A stretch of 64,000 nt of DNA from Caballeronia arvi. Its GTDB lineage: Bacteria; Pseudomonadota; Gammaproteobacteria; Burkholderiales; Burkholderiaceae. Numbering within the stretch: the stretch's first letter is position 1; each line of letters begins with the position of its first letter. The notes under the pieces are model-generated. The model had not been told where the DNA came from and made no database searches. It saw only the letters and a program-made list of their open reading frames with translations. A program made the translations under genes and the position numbers. The stretch is from positions 1 to 64,000 of the forward strand of contig NZ_FCOM02000048.1 of NCBI RefSeq assembly GCF_001544695.2, written 5' to 3'. Shown here piece after piece: positions 9,107 to 17,507 of the stretch.

Positions 9107-9985
9107 TTAGTCCCGTTGCTTCGATTCATTGAACTGCACGATGCGATTGAAATCCTCCGCATCGCCGATGCTCGCCTCGCTCGCCGCCCACAAGCGCCCT
9201 GCTTCCCGCGCGACCGGCGCGTTCTCGTGCACGCTGTCGAGCAGCGCCATCGCGAGACGAACGTCCTTGCGCATCAGCTTCATCGTGAAGCCAGAGTCGA
9301 ACTTGTCGTTGAAGATCCACGTCGGATAGTTGGTGAGCGTCGCGCTGTTGCGGCCCGATCCGCCGTTGAGCGCCTCGACGAGCTTTTCCGGATCGACGCC
9401 CGCGCCCTGAGCCGCGCGCACGGCCTCGCTCGCGGCGAGCAGATGCACGCCCGTCAGCATGTTGTTGATGATTTTCGTCACGTGCCCCGCGCCGACCGGC
9501 CCAACATGCACGCGCTTCGCGCTGATCACGGCGAGGATCGGCTCGACCGACGCGACGTCGCTTTCCGAGCCGCCGAGCACCATCGTCATCGTGGCGGTTG
9601 CGGCACCTTTCGGGCCGCCGCTCACGGGCGCATCGACAAAGCCGATACTGCATTCCGCGAGCGCGGCGGCGACTTTCTTCGTACTGTTCGGATCGGCGGT
9701 CGTCGTGTCGACGACGATCAGGCCTGGCTTGCCGCTCGACGCCACGCCGCCCTGCCCGAGCACGACTTCTTCGACGATCGCGGACGTCGGCAGCGAGAGA
9801 ATGAGCACGTCGACTTCGCTCGCAATCGCCGCAATCGACGTGCGCGCTTCGATTCCGTCTTCCCGAAGCGCTTCGGCTACTCCCGGCGCCGCATCGAAGC
9901 CGAGCACGCGAAAGCCGCCCTGTTTGGCGCAGCGCGCCATGCCGCGTCCCATGTTTCCCAGACCGATCACACCTACTGTTTTCAT
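9107..9985 (-). CDS. 3-hydroxyisobutyrate dehydrogenase family NAD(P)-dependent oxidoreductase
   Basis: 292 residues. The N-terminal Rossmann motif GLGNMG (8-13), the family signature around DAPVSGGPKGA (118-128) and the catalytic Lys171 (GHVTKIINNML) are all present. Relatives include 3-hydroxyisobutyrate dehydrogenase and tartronate semialdehyde reductase, which interconvert beta-hydroxyacids and semialdehydes. It is the first gene of a minus-strand operon with the aldehyde dehydrogenase and the DUF3100 protein, divergent from a LysR regulator across 113 bases. That regulator is likely to control it. Confidence 0.88.
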   Translation of the reverse strand: MKTVGVIGLGNMGRGMARCAKQGGFRVLGFDAAPGVAEALREDGIEARTSIAAIASEVDVLILSLPTSAIVEEVVLGQGGVASSGKPGLIVVDTTTADPNSTKKVAAALAECSIGFVDAPVSGGPKGAATATMTMVLGGSESDVASVEPILAVISAKRVHVGPVGAGHVTKIINNMLTGVHLLAASEAVRAAQGAGVDPEKLVEALNGGSGRNSATLTNYPTWIFNDKFDSGFTMKLMRKDVRLAMALLDSVHENAPVAREAGRLWAASEASIGDAEDFNRIVQFNESKQRD

Positions 9986-10069
9986 CCGTTCAGCTCCTCA
10001 TGTGCGTTTTGCGGTCTTGTCATAATCGGCCGACGAAGCCGTACAATCAATCAACGCCAATATTGGATT

Positions 10070-10088
10070 TGTTCTAATTTCTAGAACA
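10070..10088. promoter_or_regulatory. Perfect palindrome, likely LysR operator
   Basis: TGTTCTA and TAGAACA (10070-10076 and 10082-10088) form a perfect 7-bp inverted repeat around five bases. The shape fits the T-N11-A LysR box. It is 10 bases before the LysR start and about 85 bases before the divergent dehydrogenase gene, so it could serve autorepression and activation of the operon. Confidence 0.55.
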
Positions 10089-10098
10089 CTCGCCCGCC

Positions 10099-11007
10099 AT
10101 GACGGACAATCTCACCGACAGCCGCATCGTTTATTTTTTCGAGTCCGTGCGCTGCGGCACGATTCGCGCGGCCGCCGATTACCTCAACGTCGCGCCATCC
10201 GCAGTCAGCCGGCAGATTGGCCTGCTGGAAAAGGAACTGGATGCCGCGCTCGTCGAACGCCATGCGCGCGGCGTGAAGCCGACCGAGGCCGGGCAATGCG
10301 TGATCGAATACTTTCGCGAGCAGCTCGCGCATCGCGATGATCTGCTCTCGCGTCTTCAGGAATTGCGCGGATTGCGCACGGGGCGCGTGAATATCGTGCT
10401 CGGCGAAGGCTTTGTATCGGATCTGCTTTCCGGTCCGATGCAGCAGTTCTGCCGGCACTATCCCGGCATCAAGGTGAATCTCGATCTCGGCGGCACCAAC
10501 GACGTGATTCGCAAGATCTCCGAGGATGAAGGCGAGATTGGTCTCGTGTATAACCCGCCGCAGGAGCCGAAGCTCGTGTCGCGCGCAATCAAGCGCCAGC
10601 CGATGATGGCGATCGTCGGCGCGAATTTTCCGCTCAATGAATGCAAGTCGATGAGCGTGCAAGAACTCGCTCGATATCCGCTCGCGGTCACGCACGCTTC
10701 ATACGGCACGCGTCAGATGTTGGAGGCGGTCGAGTATGCGGAAAAGCTGCGGCTCGATCCGGTCGTGACGACGAACTCCATCGCCATACTCAAACAGTTC
10801 GTGAAATCGGGGCTCGGCATCACGGTGCTGCCTGCGTTCGCCGTGACGAGCGAAATGGCCGCGGGCGAGCTCTTCGCGATCGATATCAATCATCCGATTC
10901 TCGCCGATGCCGAAGCGCATCTCGTGACGCGCGCGGGGCGCAGGTTATCGGTTGCATCGAACAAGATGCTTCAGTTCATGACGGCGCAGATGCGCGCCTT
11001 TCGTTAA
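10099..11007 (+). CDS. LysR-family transcriptional regulator
   Basis: 302 residues. The N-terminal winged HTH (about residues 8-66) contains IRAAADYLNVAPSAVSRQI and is followed by a linker helix and a two-lobed periplasmic-binding-like effector domain from about residue 92. It is divergent from the HIBADH/ALDH/DUF3100 operon and 23 bases upstream of a nucleoside deaminase gene on the same strand. The palindrome at 10070-10088 is a candidate operator. The effector is unknown. Confidence 0.9.
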   Translation: MTDNLTDSRIVYFFESVRCGTIRAAADYLNVAPSAVSRQIGLLEKELDAALVERHARGVKPTEAGQCVIEYFREQLAHRDDLLSRLQELRGLRTGRVNIVLGEGFVSDLLSGPMQQFCRHYPGIKVNLDLGGTNDVIRKISEDEGEIGLVYNPPQEPKLVSRAIKRQPMMAIVGANFPLNECKSMSVQELARYPLAVTHASYGTRQMLEAVEYAEKLRLDPVVTTNSIAILKQFVKSGLGITVLPAFAVTSEMAAGELFAIDINHPILADAEAHLVTRAGRRLSVASNKMLQFMTAQMRAFR

Positions 11008-11030
11008 TTCAGTCAACAGGAGGACACAGC

Positions 11031-11516
11031 ATGATCGACGATACCGACAAGAAGCATTTGATCCGCTGCATCGAACTCGCGCAGGAAGCGCTCGACGATG
11101 GCGACGAACCGTTCGGCTCGATGCTCGTCGCGAAAGACGGACGCGTGCTTTTCGAAGACCGCAATCGCGTGAGCGGCGGCGATCACACGCGGCATCCGGA
11201 ATTCGCGATTGCGAAATGGGCGGCGGAGAACGTGCCCGAAGCGCAGCGCAAGGAAGCGGTCGTGTACACGTCAGGCGAACATTGTCCGATGTGCTCGGCA
11301 GCGCACGCGTGGGTCGGGCTGGGGCGCATCGTGTATGCGGCATCGACGGGGCAGTTCACGCAATGGCGTGCCGAACTCGGCGCGAAGCCGGGGCGCGTGC
11401 GCCCCCTCGCGATTCAGGACGTGATCGACGATACGGTTGTCGATGGCCCTGTCGAAGAATTCGCCGAACGCGTGAAGGCACTGCATGTGTCGTTCTATCG
11501 CAAGGCGAGTGCTTAG
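11031..11516 (+). CDS. Nucleoside/nucleobase deaminase (cytidine deaminase-like fold)
   Basis: 161 residues from the ATG at 11031, which has AGGAGG just upstream. The zinc site is His55-Pro-Glu57 (HPE) plus Cys85 and Cys88 (EHCPMC). This is the CDA/TadA/guanine-deaminase fold, which hydrolytically deaminates a base or nucleoside; the HCPMC form departs slightly from the common PCPMC. It follows the LysR gene by 23 bases and is probably cotranscribed with it. It could belong to purine or other N-heterocycle catabolism, since a ureide module lies about 22 kb away, but that is weak inference. Confidence 0.82.
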   Translation: MIDDTDKKHLIRCIELAQEALDDGDEPFGSMLVAKDGRVLFEDRNRVSGGDHTRHPEFAIAKWAAENVPEAQRKEAVVYTSGEHCPMCSAAHAWVGLGRIVYAASTGQFTQWRAELGAKPGRVRPLAIQDVIDDTVVDGPVEEFAERVKALHVSFYRKASA

Positions 11517-11530
11517 CGATAGATCGACAC

Positions 11531-12439
11531 TCAGGCCGCCGCGCGCACGCGTTCCACTTCCGTGCCGGGCACGTCATCGCGTTCGCTGCATAGCCTGAAG
11601 TCGAAGTCGATCAGCGCAAAGCGCCCATCCACGCCATAGGGTTTGCCTTGTGCGCCTTCGGCCTTCTTCACTTCGGGCACGAGACCGTCACGCGTCGCGA
11701 AAGCGAAGTCGTCCCACAGATACGGATCGCCGTCGATATTGATCTGCGTCGTCAGTTTGCGATAGCCCGGCGCGGACACAAAGAAATGAATGTGCGCGGG
11801 ACGATGGCCATGCCGCCCGAGTTGATCGAGCAATTGCTGCGTCTTGCCACCAGGCGGCACGCTATAGCCCACCGGCACGACGCTCGTGAACGCGTAATGG
11901 CCCGCGCTATCGGTGCGGATTGAGCGGCGCAGATTGAACGCGGATTGCGCTTTATCGAAGTGCGAGTAGCTGCCGAGATGATTTGCGTGCCACACTTCGA
12001 CCAGCGCATTCGCGAGCGGAGTGCCATCCTTGCCCAGCACGCGGCCGCGCATCACGAGCGTTTCGCCTCGAGTCGTGCCATCGTCGAGACGCGCATGCCC
12101 GACGGATTCCGGCGCGCCCGCCACATAGAGCGGCCCTTCGATGGTTCGCGGCGTGCCGCCTTCGAGACCGGCTTGCGCTTCTTTCTCGTCGAGACGCGCA
12201 TCCAGGAAGTGCTCGAAGCCGAGGCCTGCCGCGAGCAAGCCGAACTCGCCGCTCTGCCCCGCTTCGCCGAGATAATTCAGCGCTGTCCAGAATTCGCCCG
12301 GCGTAACGTCGAGATCTTCGATCGTATAAAACAGATCGCGCACGATACGGTTCACGATCGCTTTCGTGCGTGCGTTGCCTTCGTTCGTGGCGCTCTCGTT
12401 GAACTTTTTCAGCAGTGCGTCGATGGTCGCTCTATTCAT
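11531..12439 (-). CDS. catA: Catechol 1,2-dioxygenase (intradiol)
   Basis: 302 residues from the ATG at 12439, preceded by GGAG. An N-terminal helical dimerisation domain (about 1-95) is followed by the intradiol dioxygenase fold. Non-haem Fe(III) ligands are visible: Tyr158 (GSYSHFD), Tyr192 (VGYSVP), His216 and His218 (RPAHIHFF). It cleaves catechol to cis,cis-muconate, the first step of the beta-ketoadipate ortho pathway. No catB or catC is in the window. A strong terminator separates it from the upstream amine dehydrogenase operon, so it has its own promoter within about 125 bases. Its presence fits catechol as the end product of the iac pathway encoded about 10 kb away. Confidence 0.93.
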   Translation of the reverse strand: MNRATIDALLKKFNESATNEGNARTKAIVNRIVRDLFYTIEDLDVTPGEFWTALNYLGEAGQSGEFGLLAAGLGFEHFLDARLDEKEAQAGLEGGTPRTIEGPLYVAGAPESVGHARLDDGTTRGETLVMRGRVLGKDGTPLANALVEVWHANHLGSYSHFDKAQSAFNLRRSIRTDSAGHYAFTSVVPVGYSVPPGGKTQQLLDQLGRHGHRPAHIHFFVSAPGYRKLTTQINIDGDPYLWDDFAFATRDGLVPEVKKAEGAQGKPYGVDGRFALIDFDFRLCSERDDVPGTEVERVRAAA

Positions 12440-12565
12440 GTTCGATGTCTCCGTTTGTGGGTTACGTCGCATCGAAATTAATTGACAGGCCTATATCGGT
12501 CAAATCAATCATATATGGCGAGATGCATCCATGAATCTTATTGGTGCACAGCCGAAACGGAAGGC

Positions 12566-12598
12566 AAAAAACCCGGCGGGGAGATCTCCCGGCCGGGT
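12566..12598 (-). terminator. Rho-independent terminator after the amine dehydrogenase/porin operon
   Basis: On the minus strand ACCCGGC pairs with GCCGGGT (12592-12598 with 12571-12577) around a GGGAGATCTCCC core that can extend the hairpin, followed by six T. It ends the operon whose last gene is the porin. Confidence 0.85.
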
Positions 12599-12619
12599 GA
12601 AAACACGCCCTCGGATGAC

Positions 12620-13834
12620 TTAAAAGTTATGCCGTATGCCGAGCGTCACGGACAACTGGCGGTCGCTGTTCGAGTTCGGCAGATTCGGAATCTGCGCGTA
12701 ATTCGCCGGTCCGCCCGTCGCGGGATCGATGCCGAGCCCCGCGCCAACCGCCTTCTGCATGATCGCGACACCATACAGCGCCGTACGCTTGGACAACGCG
12801 TAATTCGCGCCGAGGTTCACCTGATGAAAGCGCGTCGATGAGCTGCCATCCGGTTTCGCATTGTTATAGATATAGGCGAGCCCAAGTTGCAGGAACGGCG
12901 TGGCCGCATAGGTCAGATTCACTTCGCCGATATCGAACGCGATGTCGCGGCCCTGCGGATTCGCGGCATCGGCGAAATACTGGCTATGCTCCAGAAGGCT
13001 ATGCGTATAAGTCAATGCGATGGTCGCCGGCCCGAACGCATACGATGCGCCCGCGCCGTATGCCTTCAATGCTTCCGCATTTTGCAACTGGCAATAGAGC
13101 GCCGTCGGATTGGAGCAGGCGAAATCGCCGATATAGCCATTTGCGCCGCCCAAAGCCGCATCGAGCGGATTGTGCAGGTTCAGATAGCCCGCGCTGATCG
13201 AGACCGGCAGACGTGCATAGGTCGCGGCAATGGCATAGCCGCGCCGTTGGCTGAAATCGCCCGCAACGCCGCCGAGACTGTACGTGCCACCGACCGAGAA
13301 ACCATTCCAGTCCGGACTCGTATATTTGATCGCGTTATTGAAGTTGAACGCTTCGTTGAGGTTATCCACATCGCCGAGATGCGAGCCGTACAAGGTCGCC
13401 CACGAGTTGCTCGACACATAAGCCCCGAGGAAATCCGAATACGAATCGTACTGACGCCCGAACGAGAGCGTACCGAATTGTTCGTGTGCCAATCCGACCC
13501 ATGCCTGACGATTGAATTGCGCACCGCCCTGAACGAAGCTTCCGCTTCCCGTATAGAAACTGTTCTCCAGGTTGAACTTCGCCTGCAGGCCGCCGCCCAG
13601 GTCTTCCACGCCGAGCAGACCGAAGCGCGAAGGCACGAGATTGCCGCCCGAAAACGCGATGTTATGCCCCGAGCCGACACTGCCGTCGGCGTTGGTGAAC
13701 TGCTGATTGGTCGTATATGTCAGCCCGGCATCGACGGTTCCGTACAGCGTCACCGTGCTTTGTGCCGATGCGCTCGCGCATACGGCGAGCGCCGCCGTCG
13801 AAAGCAGTTGGCGCGAGATCGTTCTGGTTATCAT
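12620..13834 (-). CDS. Outer-membrane porin (Gram-negative Porin_4/OmpC-like)
   Basis: 404 residues. A Sec signal peptide of about 24 residues ends in ASASAQ, followed by the porin start STVTLYGTVDAGLTY, beta-strand-rich repeats and the terminal LGIRHNF with the C-terminal aromatic needed for BAM insertion. It forms a trimeric general or selective diffusion channel. Its start is 10 bases after the aldehyde dehydrogenase stop, and the Shine-Dalgarno GAGGA overlaps that stop codon, so it is the last gene of the amine dehydrogenase operon. That suggests uptake of amines or aromatic compounds into the periplasm, where the dehydrogenase works. Confidence 0.92.
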   Translation of the reverse strand: MITRTISRQLLSTAALAVCASASAQSTVTLYGTVDAGLTYTTNQQFTNADGSVGSGHNIAFSGGNLVPSRFGLLGVEDLGGGLQAKFNLENSFYTGSGSFVQGGAQFNRQAWVGLAHEQFGTLSFGRQYDSYSDFLGAYVSSNSWATLYGSHLGDVDNLNEAFNFNNAIKYTSPDWNGFSVGGTYSLGGVAGDFSQRRGYAIAATYARLPVSISAGYLNLHNPLDAALGGANGYIGDFACSNPTALYCQLQNAEALKAYGAGASYAFGPATIALTYTHSLLEHSQYFADAANPQGRDIAFDIGEVNLTYAATPFLQLGLAYIYNNAKPDGSSSTRFHQVNLGANYALSKRTALYGVAIMQKAVGAGLGIDPATGGPANYAQIPNLPNSNSDRQLSVTLGIRHNF

Positions 13835-13844
13835 GCGAGCGTCC

Positions 13845-15350
13845 TCACGCGTAATTGATCAGCACCGACTTGGTTTCGGTGTACATGTCGATCACCGCGC
13901 GGCCGAGTTCGCGCCCGAAGCCCGACTGCTTGAAGCCGCCGAAAGGCATTGCGTTATCGAGCAGCGAGTGGCAATTGACCCACACCGTGCCCGCCTTGAT
14001 GCGCGGCACGAGCTTGTGAATCGCCGACAGATTATTCGACCAGATACTCGCGCCGAGGCCATACGGCGTGTCGTTTGCTTTAGCGACCACGCTGTCGATA
14101 TCGTTGAACGGCATTGCCACGAGCACCGGCCCGAAGATTTCCTCGCGCACGACTTTCATCGAATGGTCCGTATCGACGAGCACGGTCGGCTTGACGAAAA
14201 ATCCCGCGCCGTCCTTGCGCGCACCGCCCGCGATCGCACGCGCGCCTTCGTCGCGGCCCGCTTCGATATAACTCAGCACGCGATCCATCTGCCGCGCCGA
14301 GACGAGCGGCCCGATCTGCGTCGACGCATCGAGGCCCGGTCCCATCGGCAAGGATTGCGCAATCGCCGCGACTCGCTCCATCACGCGGTCGAATACCTTG
14401 TCATGCACATAGACGCGCGAACCCGCTGTGCACACTTGTCCCGAGTTGAAGAAGATTGCATTGGCGACGCCTTCCGCGGCCTTGTCGATATCGACATCGG
14501 GCAGCACGATCACGGGCGACTTGCCGCCGAGTTCGAGCGACATGCGCGTCATGTTATCGAGCGCCGCGTGACCGATCGCCTTGCCGGTGGGCGTCGAACC
14601 CGTGAACGCAATCTTGTCGATGCCGGGATGACGCGCGAGTGCTGCGCCCGCCGTGCGACCGAGTCCCGTGACCACGTTCACGACGCCCTTCTCGATGCCC
14701 GCTTCCTCGATCAGCATCGCGAGACGCAATGCCGACAGCGGCGTGTCTTCCGCAGGCTTGAGCACCACGGTACAGCCCGTCGCGAGCGCGGGCGCGAGCT
14801 TCCACGAAGCCATCAGCAGCGGGAAATTCCACGGAATGATCGCGCCGACGACACCCACCGCTTCCTTGCGCGTATAGCCGAAGAAGTCATTCGACGGGCT
14901 ATACGGAATCGATGCTTCGAGCGTGCTGCCTTCGATCTTCGTCGCCCAGCCCGCCATGTAGCGAAAGCATTGCGCGGCCATCGACACATCGAGACCTTGC
15001 GCGACGGTCACGGGCTTGCCGTTGTCGAGTGATTCGATTTCCGCGAGCTCGCGTGCATTCGCTTCGATCAGATCGGCGACACGCAGCAACAGGCGTTCGC
15101 GGTCCGTCGGCTTCATGCGCGACCATGCGGAATCGTCGAATGCGCGGCGTGCCGCGAGCACGGCGCGATCCACATCCGTTTCGTCGGCGCTCGGCACGCG
15201 TGCGAGCAGTTCGCCATCGGCGGGATTGATCACGTCGAGCGTCGCGCCGCTTGCGCTTTCCACCCATGCGCCGTCGATCAACATCTTCTTCGCCGACGCG
15301 AGAAACGCGCGCGTCGAATCGAGCATCGCGAGATGCTGGTTGTCATTCAT
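13845..15350 (-). CDS. Aldehyde dehydrogenase of the aromatic amine operon (phenylacetaldehyde/indoleacetaldehyde type)
   Basis: 501 residues from the ATG at 15350 with AGGAG upstream; the frame stays open further upstream but overlaps the cytochrome gene. Asn175 (IIPWNFP), Glu273 (LELGGKSP) and Cys307 (SGQVCTAG) are the catalytic residues. In amine degradation this enzyme oxidises the aldehyde released by the amine dehydrogenase, for example phenylacetaldehyde to phenylacetate or indole-3-acetaldehyde to indole-3-acetate. Its position between the cytochromes and the porin supports this role. The specific substrate is inferred from context. Confidence 0.9.
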   Translation of the reverse strand: MNDNQHLAMLDSTRAFLASAKKMLIDGAWVESASGATLDVINPADGELLARVPSADETDVDRAVLAARRAFDDSAWSRMKPTDRERLLLRVADLIEANARELAEIESLDNGKPVTVAQGLDVSMAAQCFRYMAGWATKIEGSTLEASIPYSPSNDFFGYTRKEAVGVVGAIIPWNFPLLMASWKLAPALATGCTVVLKPAEDTPLSALRLAMLIEEAGIEKGVVNVVTGLGRTAGAALARHPGIDKIAFTGSTPTGKAIGHAALDNMTRMSLELGGKSPVIVLPDVDIDKAAEGVANAIFFNSGQVCTAGSRVYVHDKVFDRVMERVAAIAQSLPMGPGLDASTQIGPLVSARQMDRVLSYIEAGRDEGARAIAGGARKDGAGFFVKPTVLVDTDHSMKVVREEIFGPVLVAMPFNDIDSVVAKANDTPYGLGASIWSNNLSAIHKLVPRIKAGTVWVNCHSLLDNAMPFGGFKQSGFGRELGRAVIDMYTETKSVLINYA

Positions 15351-15361
15351 GCTGGTGTCTC

Positions 15362-15817
15362 CTAGTAATGTTCCGGGACGGCGTTCACGCCGTTCTCCTG
15401 CAATTCCTTCACGAGCTTCGTGCGGGTGCGCGCGACATCGGTGAGCGCGGGACGGCGATGCGCCGCGATCTCTTCCGCCGTATAAGGCCTGAACGATGCG
15501 GGCCGCGATTGCTCGTTCATCGTCGCGAGAAGCCAGTTCAGGACGTTCGCGAGTTCCGCATCGTTCAATGCGGAATTGGCCGCGCCTGGCACGCGCATCA
15601 CGAAGGTCCGGCCCTCGGGCAGCGAGACGAAATGGCCGAGCGATTCGCGCAAGGCCGGCACCTTGCCGGGAATGCCCGAGCCATCGGCGGTATGGCATCC
15701 CATGCAATTGAGCACGAAGTCCTGACGTGCGCGGATCGCGTCGTCTGCCTGTGCCTGCGATGCGGCCGCACAAGCAAGCGCGGCGAGCATCGCAACGATG
15801 ACCGCGCGCGGCTTCAT
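15362..15817 (-). CDS. Periplasmic monohaem c-type cytochrome
   Basis: 151 residues. A signal peptide of about 24 residues ends QAQA, one haem site CMGCH is at 38-42, and the probable axial Met is Met74 (FVMRVPG). The start ATG overlaps the stop of the upstream cytochrome gene (ATGA). It lies in the amine dehydrogenase operon and probably carries electrons from the quinone enzyme to the respiratory chain, in place of a cupredoxin. A long charged tail after the cytochrome domain has no assigned role. Confidence 0.87.
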   Translation of the reverse strand: MKPRAVIVAMLAALACAAASQAQADDAIRARQDFVLNCMGCHTADGSGIPGKVPALRESLGHFVSLPEGRTFVMRVPGAANSALNDAELANVLNWLLATMNEQSRPASFRPYTAEEIAAHRRPALTDVARTRTKLVKELQENGVNAVPEHY

Positions 15818-16299
15818 AGCCCGAGGCCCTTCACGACCGCGTCACGGCGCTGATGCACCGCGGTCTGGTCGAGCGGCGCCGCGCGCCATGCCTTGACCTC
15901 GGCGGCATCGAAGGGCTTGGCCGTGCCGTGCTGCGCGTTCAGATCGAACACGACGTAATTCAGCACGTCGGCGATCTCCTCGTCGGATAGCGACGCGAAG
16001 CTCGGCATCTTGAAGTTGTAGCTCTTCTCCTTGACCTTGATCGGGCCGAACATGCCATACATCACCGTATGTCCGAGCTGCGCGCGCCCATCGGCCGCGC
16101 CTGCATATTTGCCCGGATACTCGACGAGCGGCGGCGCGAGCCCGTCCATGCCCTTGCCGCCCGCCTGATGGCAGACCGCGCACTTGCCATCGAATGTCGA
16201 TTTGCCGCCGGGGTAATGCACCGTTTGCGCGAAGGCCTGCGATGCGAGACTCATGACGCCCGCAACGAGCGCCGTCATCAATACACTTGCCGTCTTCAT
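15814..16299 (-). CDS. Periplasmic monohaem c-type cytochrome
   Basis: 161 residues from the ATG at 16299, which overlaps the aauA stop as ATGA. The signal peptide ends QAFA. The haem motif CAVCH is at 40-44 and Met98 (KMPSFASLSDEE) is the likely axial ligand, as in class I cytochromes c. A small periplasmic monohaem cytochrome is also encoded directly after aauA in the Alcaligenes faecalis aau cluster (orf-2). It is probably the direct electron acceptor of the amine dehydrogenase. Confidence 0.88.
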   Translation of the reverse strand: MKTASVLMTALVAGVMSLASQAFAQTVHYPGGKSTFDGKCAVCHQAGGKGMDGLAPPLVEYPGKYAGAADGRAQLGHTVMYGMFGPIKVKEKSYNFKMPSFASLSDEEIADVLNYVVFDLNAQHGTAKPFDAAEVKAWRAAPLDQTAVHQRRDAVVKGLGL

Positions 16300-16817
16300 T
16301 GCGTTGCCGCTCCCAACAGGACCGATACCGAGCAGTGGTAATTCGAATTGCCGTTCGCCATGCACCAGTTGATGTCGTTATTGAGCGATAGCTTGTAGAG
16401 CGGCTTCTCGCGTTCGTTGCGATTGCAGAAGCAGCGTCCGCAACTCGTCTTGCCGCAGCAGTCGTTGTACGACACGATGTAATCGGACCCGTCATGCGGA
16501 TTGCGGCATGTGCCGATCCACGTGATCGGCGAAGGCGTCGTGCCCGGCGGACAACTGCTCGACGTGCCGCCACAGCAGCTGCAAAGCCAGCCGTCGATCG
16601 CACAATACTTCCAGTAATCGCAACTGGTCGGATCGTCGCTTGTCGATGAACCCGGCTTCTTCGGCTCCGTCGCATAGGCGGTGCGATCCACCGGCAACAG
16701 CGGCACCATCGCCGATCCGACCAATACTTTCCCGAGCTTCGCCATCGCGCTACGCCGCGAGCTGCGCTGCGCGACGCCGCGCGCCTTATGTTCGAAGAAT
16801 GAATCCAGCCATTTCAT
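16296..16817 (-). CDS. aauA: TTQ amine dehydrogenase small (catalytic) subunit, aromatic-amine type likely
   Basis: 173 residues. A twin-arginine-type leader (SRRSAMAKLGKVLVGSA) precedes the mature chain, which has 14 Cys in a dense disulfide pattern. Trp100 (PITWIGTC) and Trp151 (DINWCMAN) are 51 residues apart, as are the two tryptophans that form tryptophan tryptophylquinone (TTQ) in MADH and AADH. Asp119 (YNDCC), 19 residues after the first Trp, matches the catalytic base. The enzyme deaminates primary amines in the periplasm to aldehyde and ammonia. I favour aromatic amine dehydrogenase over methylamine dehydrogenase because the operon has an aldehyde dehydrogenase and no mauF, mauG, mauM or mauN, as in the published aau cluster. 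Substrate is inferred. Confidence 0.92.
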   Translation of the reverse strand: MKWLDSFFEHKARGVAQRSSRRSAMAKLGKVLVGSAMVPLLPVDRTAYATEPKKPGSSTSDDPTSCDYWKYCAIDGWLCSCCGGTSSSCPPGTTPSPITWIGTCRNPHDGSDYIVSYNDCCGKTSCGRCFCNRNEREKPLYKLSLNNDINWCMANGNSNYHCSVSVLLGAATQ

Positions 16818-16856
16818 GGACGCTCACCTGTAGGATTGAATGATTTATTGGCGTCT

Positions 16857-17507
16857 TCAGGCGTGCTGCCCGACTTGCCCTTCATGGTCGTGGTCGTGAT
16901 GCGCGTGATCGTCATGCTTGCCGTGCACGAATTCCTGCAGCGAAGCCACACCGCGTTCCTTCGCTTCGAACAGGCTTTCCAGATGTTCACGCGTATTCAC
17001 GAGACCCTTCGCACGCACCTTGCCCTCGTCGTCGAGCAGAACCGCATAGGGCAGCTTGCCGATCTGATAAGAGAGGCCGAGCTCTTGCGACAGCACATAC
17101 GGATATTGCGAAAGTCCGGTCTTGCGATAGAACGCGCCATGCTCTTCGATATCGCCATCGCTTGCGAGCACGATGTCGGTCGCGCCTTCGCGCGCCTGGA
17201 TCGACGGCAGCAGCGGCAACAGCTTCTTGCACACGGGGCACGTCGGCGAGAGGAAGAACACGAGCGTATTGCGCTTCGCTTGCGACAAGCCGCCGATCTT
17301 CACGGCGCGGCCGGCGATATCGCCGAGTTCGAAGACCGGTGCAATCGCGCCGACAGCCGGGCCCTTGTCGATCATGAGCGCGCCCGCAGGCATCATGCGC
17401 TCATAGAGAATGCCGACTTGGCGGACGAGTGCGAGACAGATCGCGCCGAGCGCGAGCAAAGCGGCCCACGACAGTGCGGCCGAAATCATCAGGGCGGTTT
17501 GCATCAT
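16857..17507 (-). CDS. mauD: MauD-type thioredoxin-fold disulfide protein for small-subunit maturation
   Basis: 216 residues; the ATG at 17507 overlaps the mauE stop as ATGATG. An N-terminal membrane anchor (about 5-30) is followed by a periplasmic thioredoxin-like domain with Cys90-Pro-Val-Cys93. MauD is needed to form or isomerise the many disulfides of the small subunit, and mutants lack stable enzyme. The C-terminus is unusual: a His/Asp-rich tail of about 20 residues (HDDHAHHDHDHEG) that could bind metal. It lies directly upstream of aauA in the conserved B-E-D-A order. Confidence 0.92.
   Translation of the reverse strand: MMQTALMISAALSWAALLALGAICLALVRQVGILYERMMPAGALMIDKGPAVGAIAPVFELGDIAGRAVKIGGLSQAKRNTLVFFLSPTCPVCKKLLPLLPSIQAREGATDIVLASDGDIEEHGAFYRKTGLSQYPYVLSQELGLSYQIGKLPYAVLLDDEGKVRAKGLVNTREHLESLFEAKERGVASLQEFVHGKHDDHAHHDHDHEGQVGQHA

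Noticed and set aside
13845-15773. 642-codon version of the aldehyde dehydrogenase
   Set aside because: The extra N-terminus is antisense-frame noise overlapping the cytochrome gene, and a strong AGGAG-ATG start exists at 15350.
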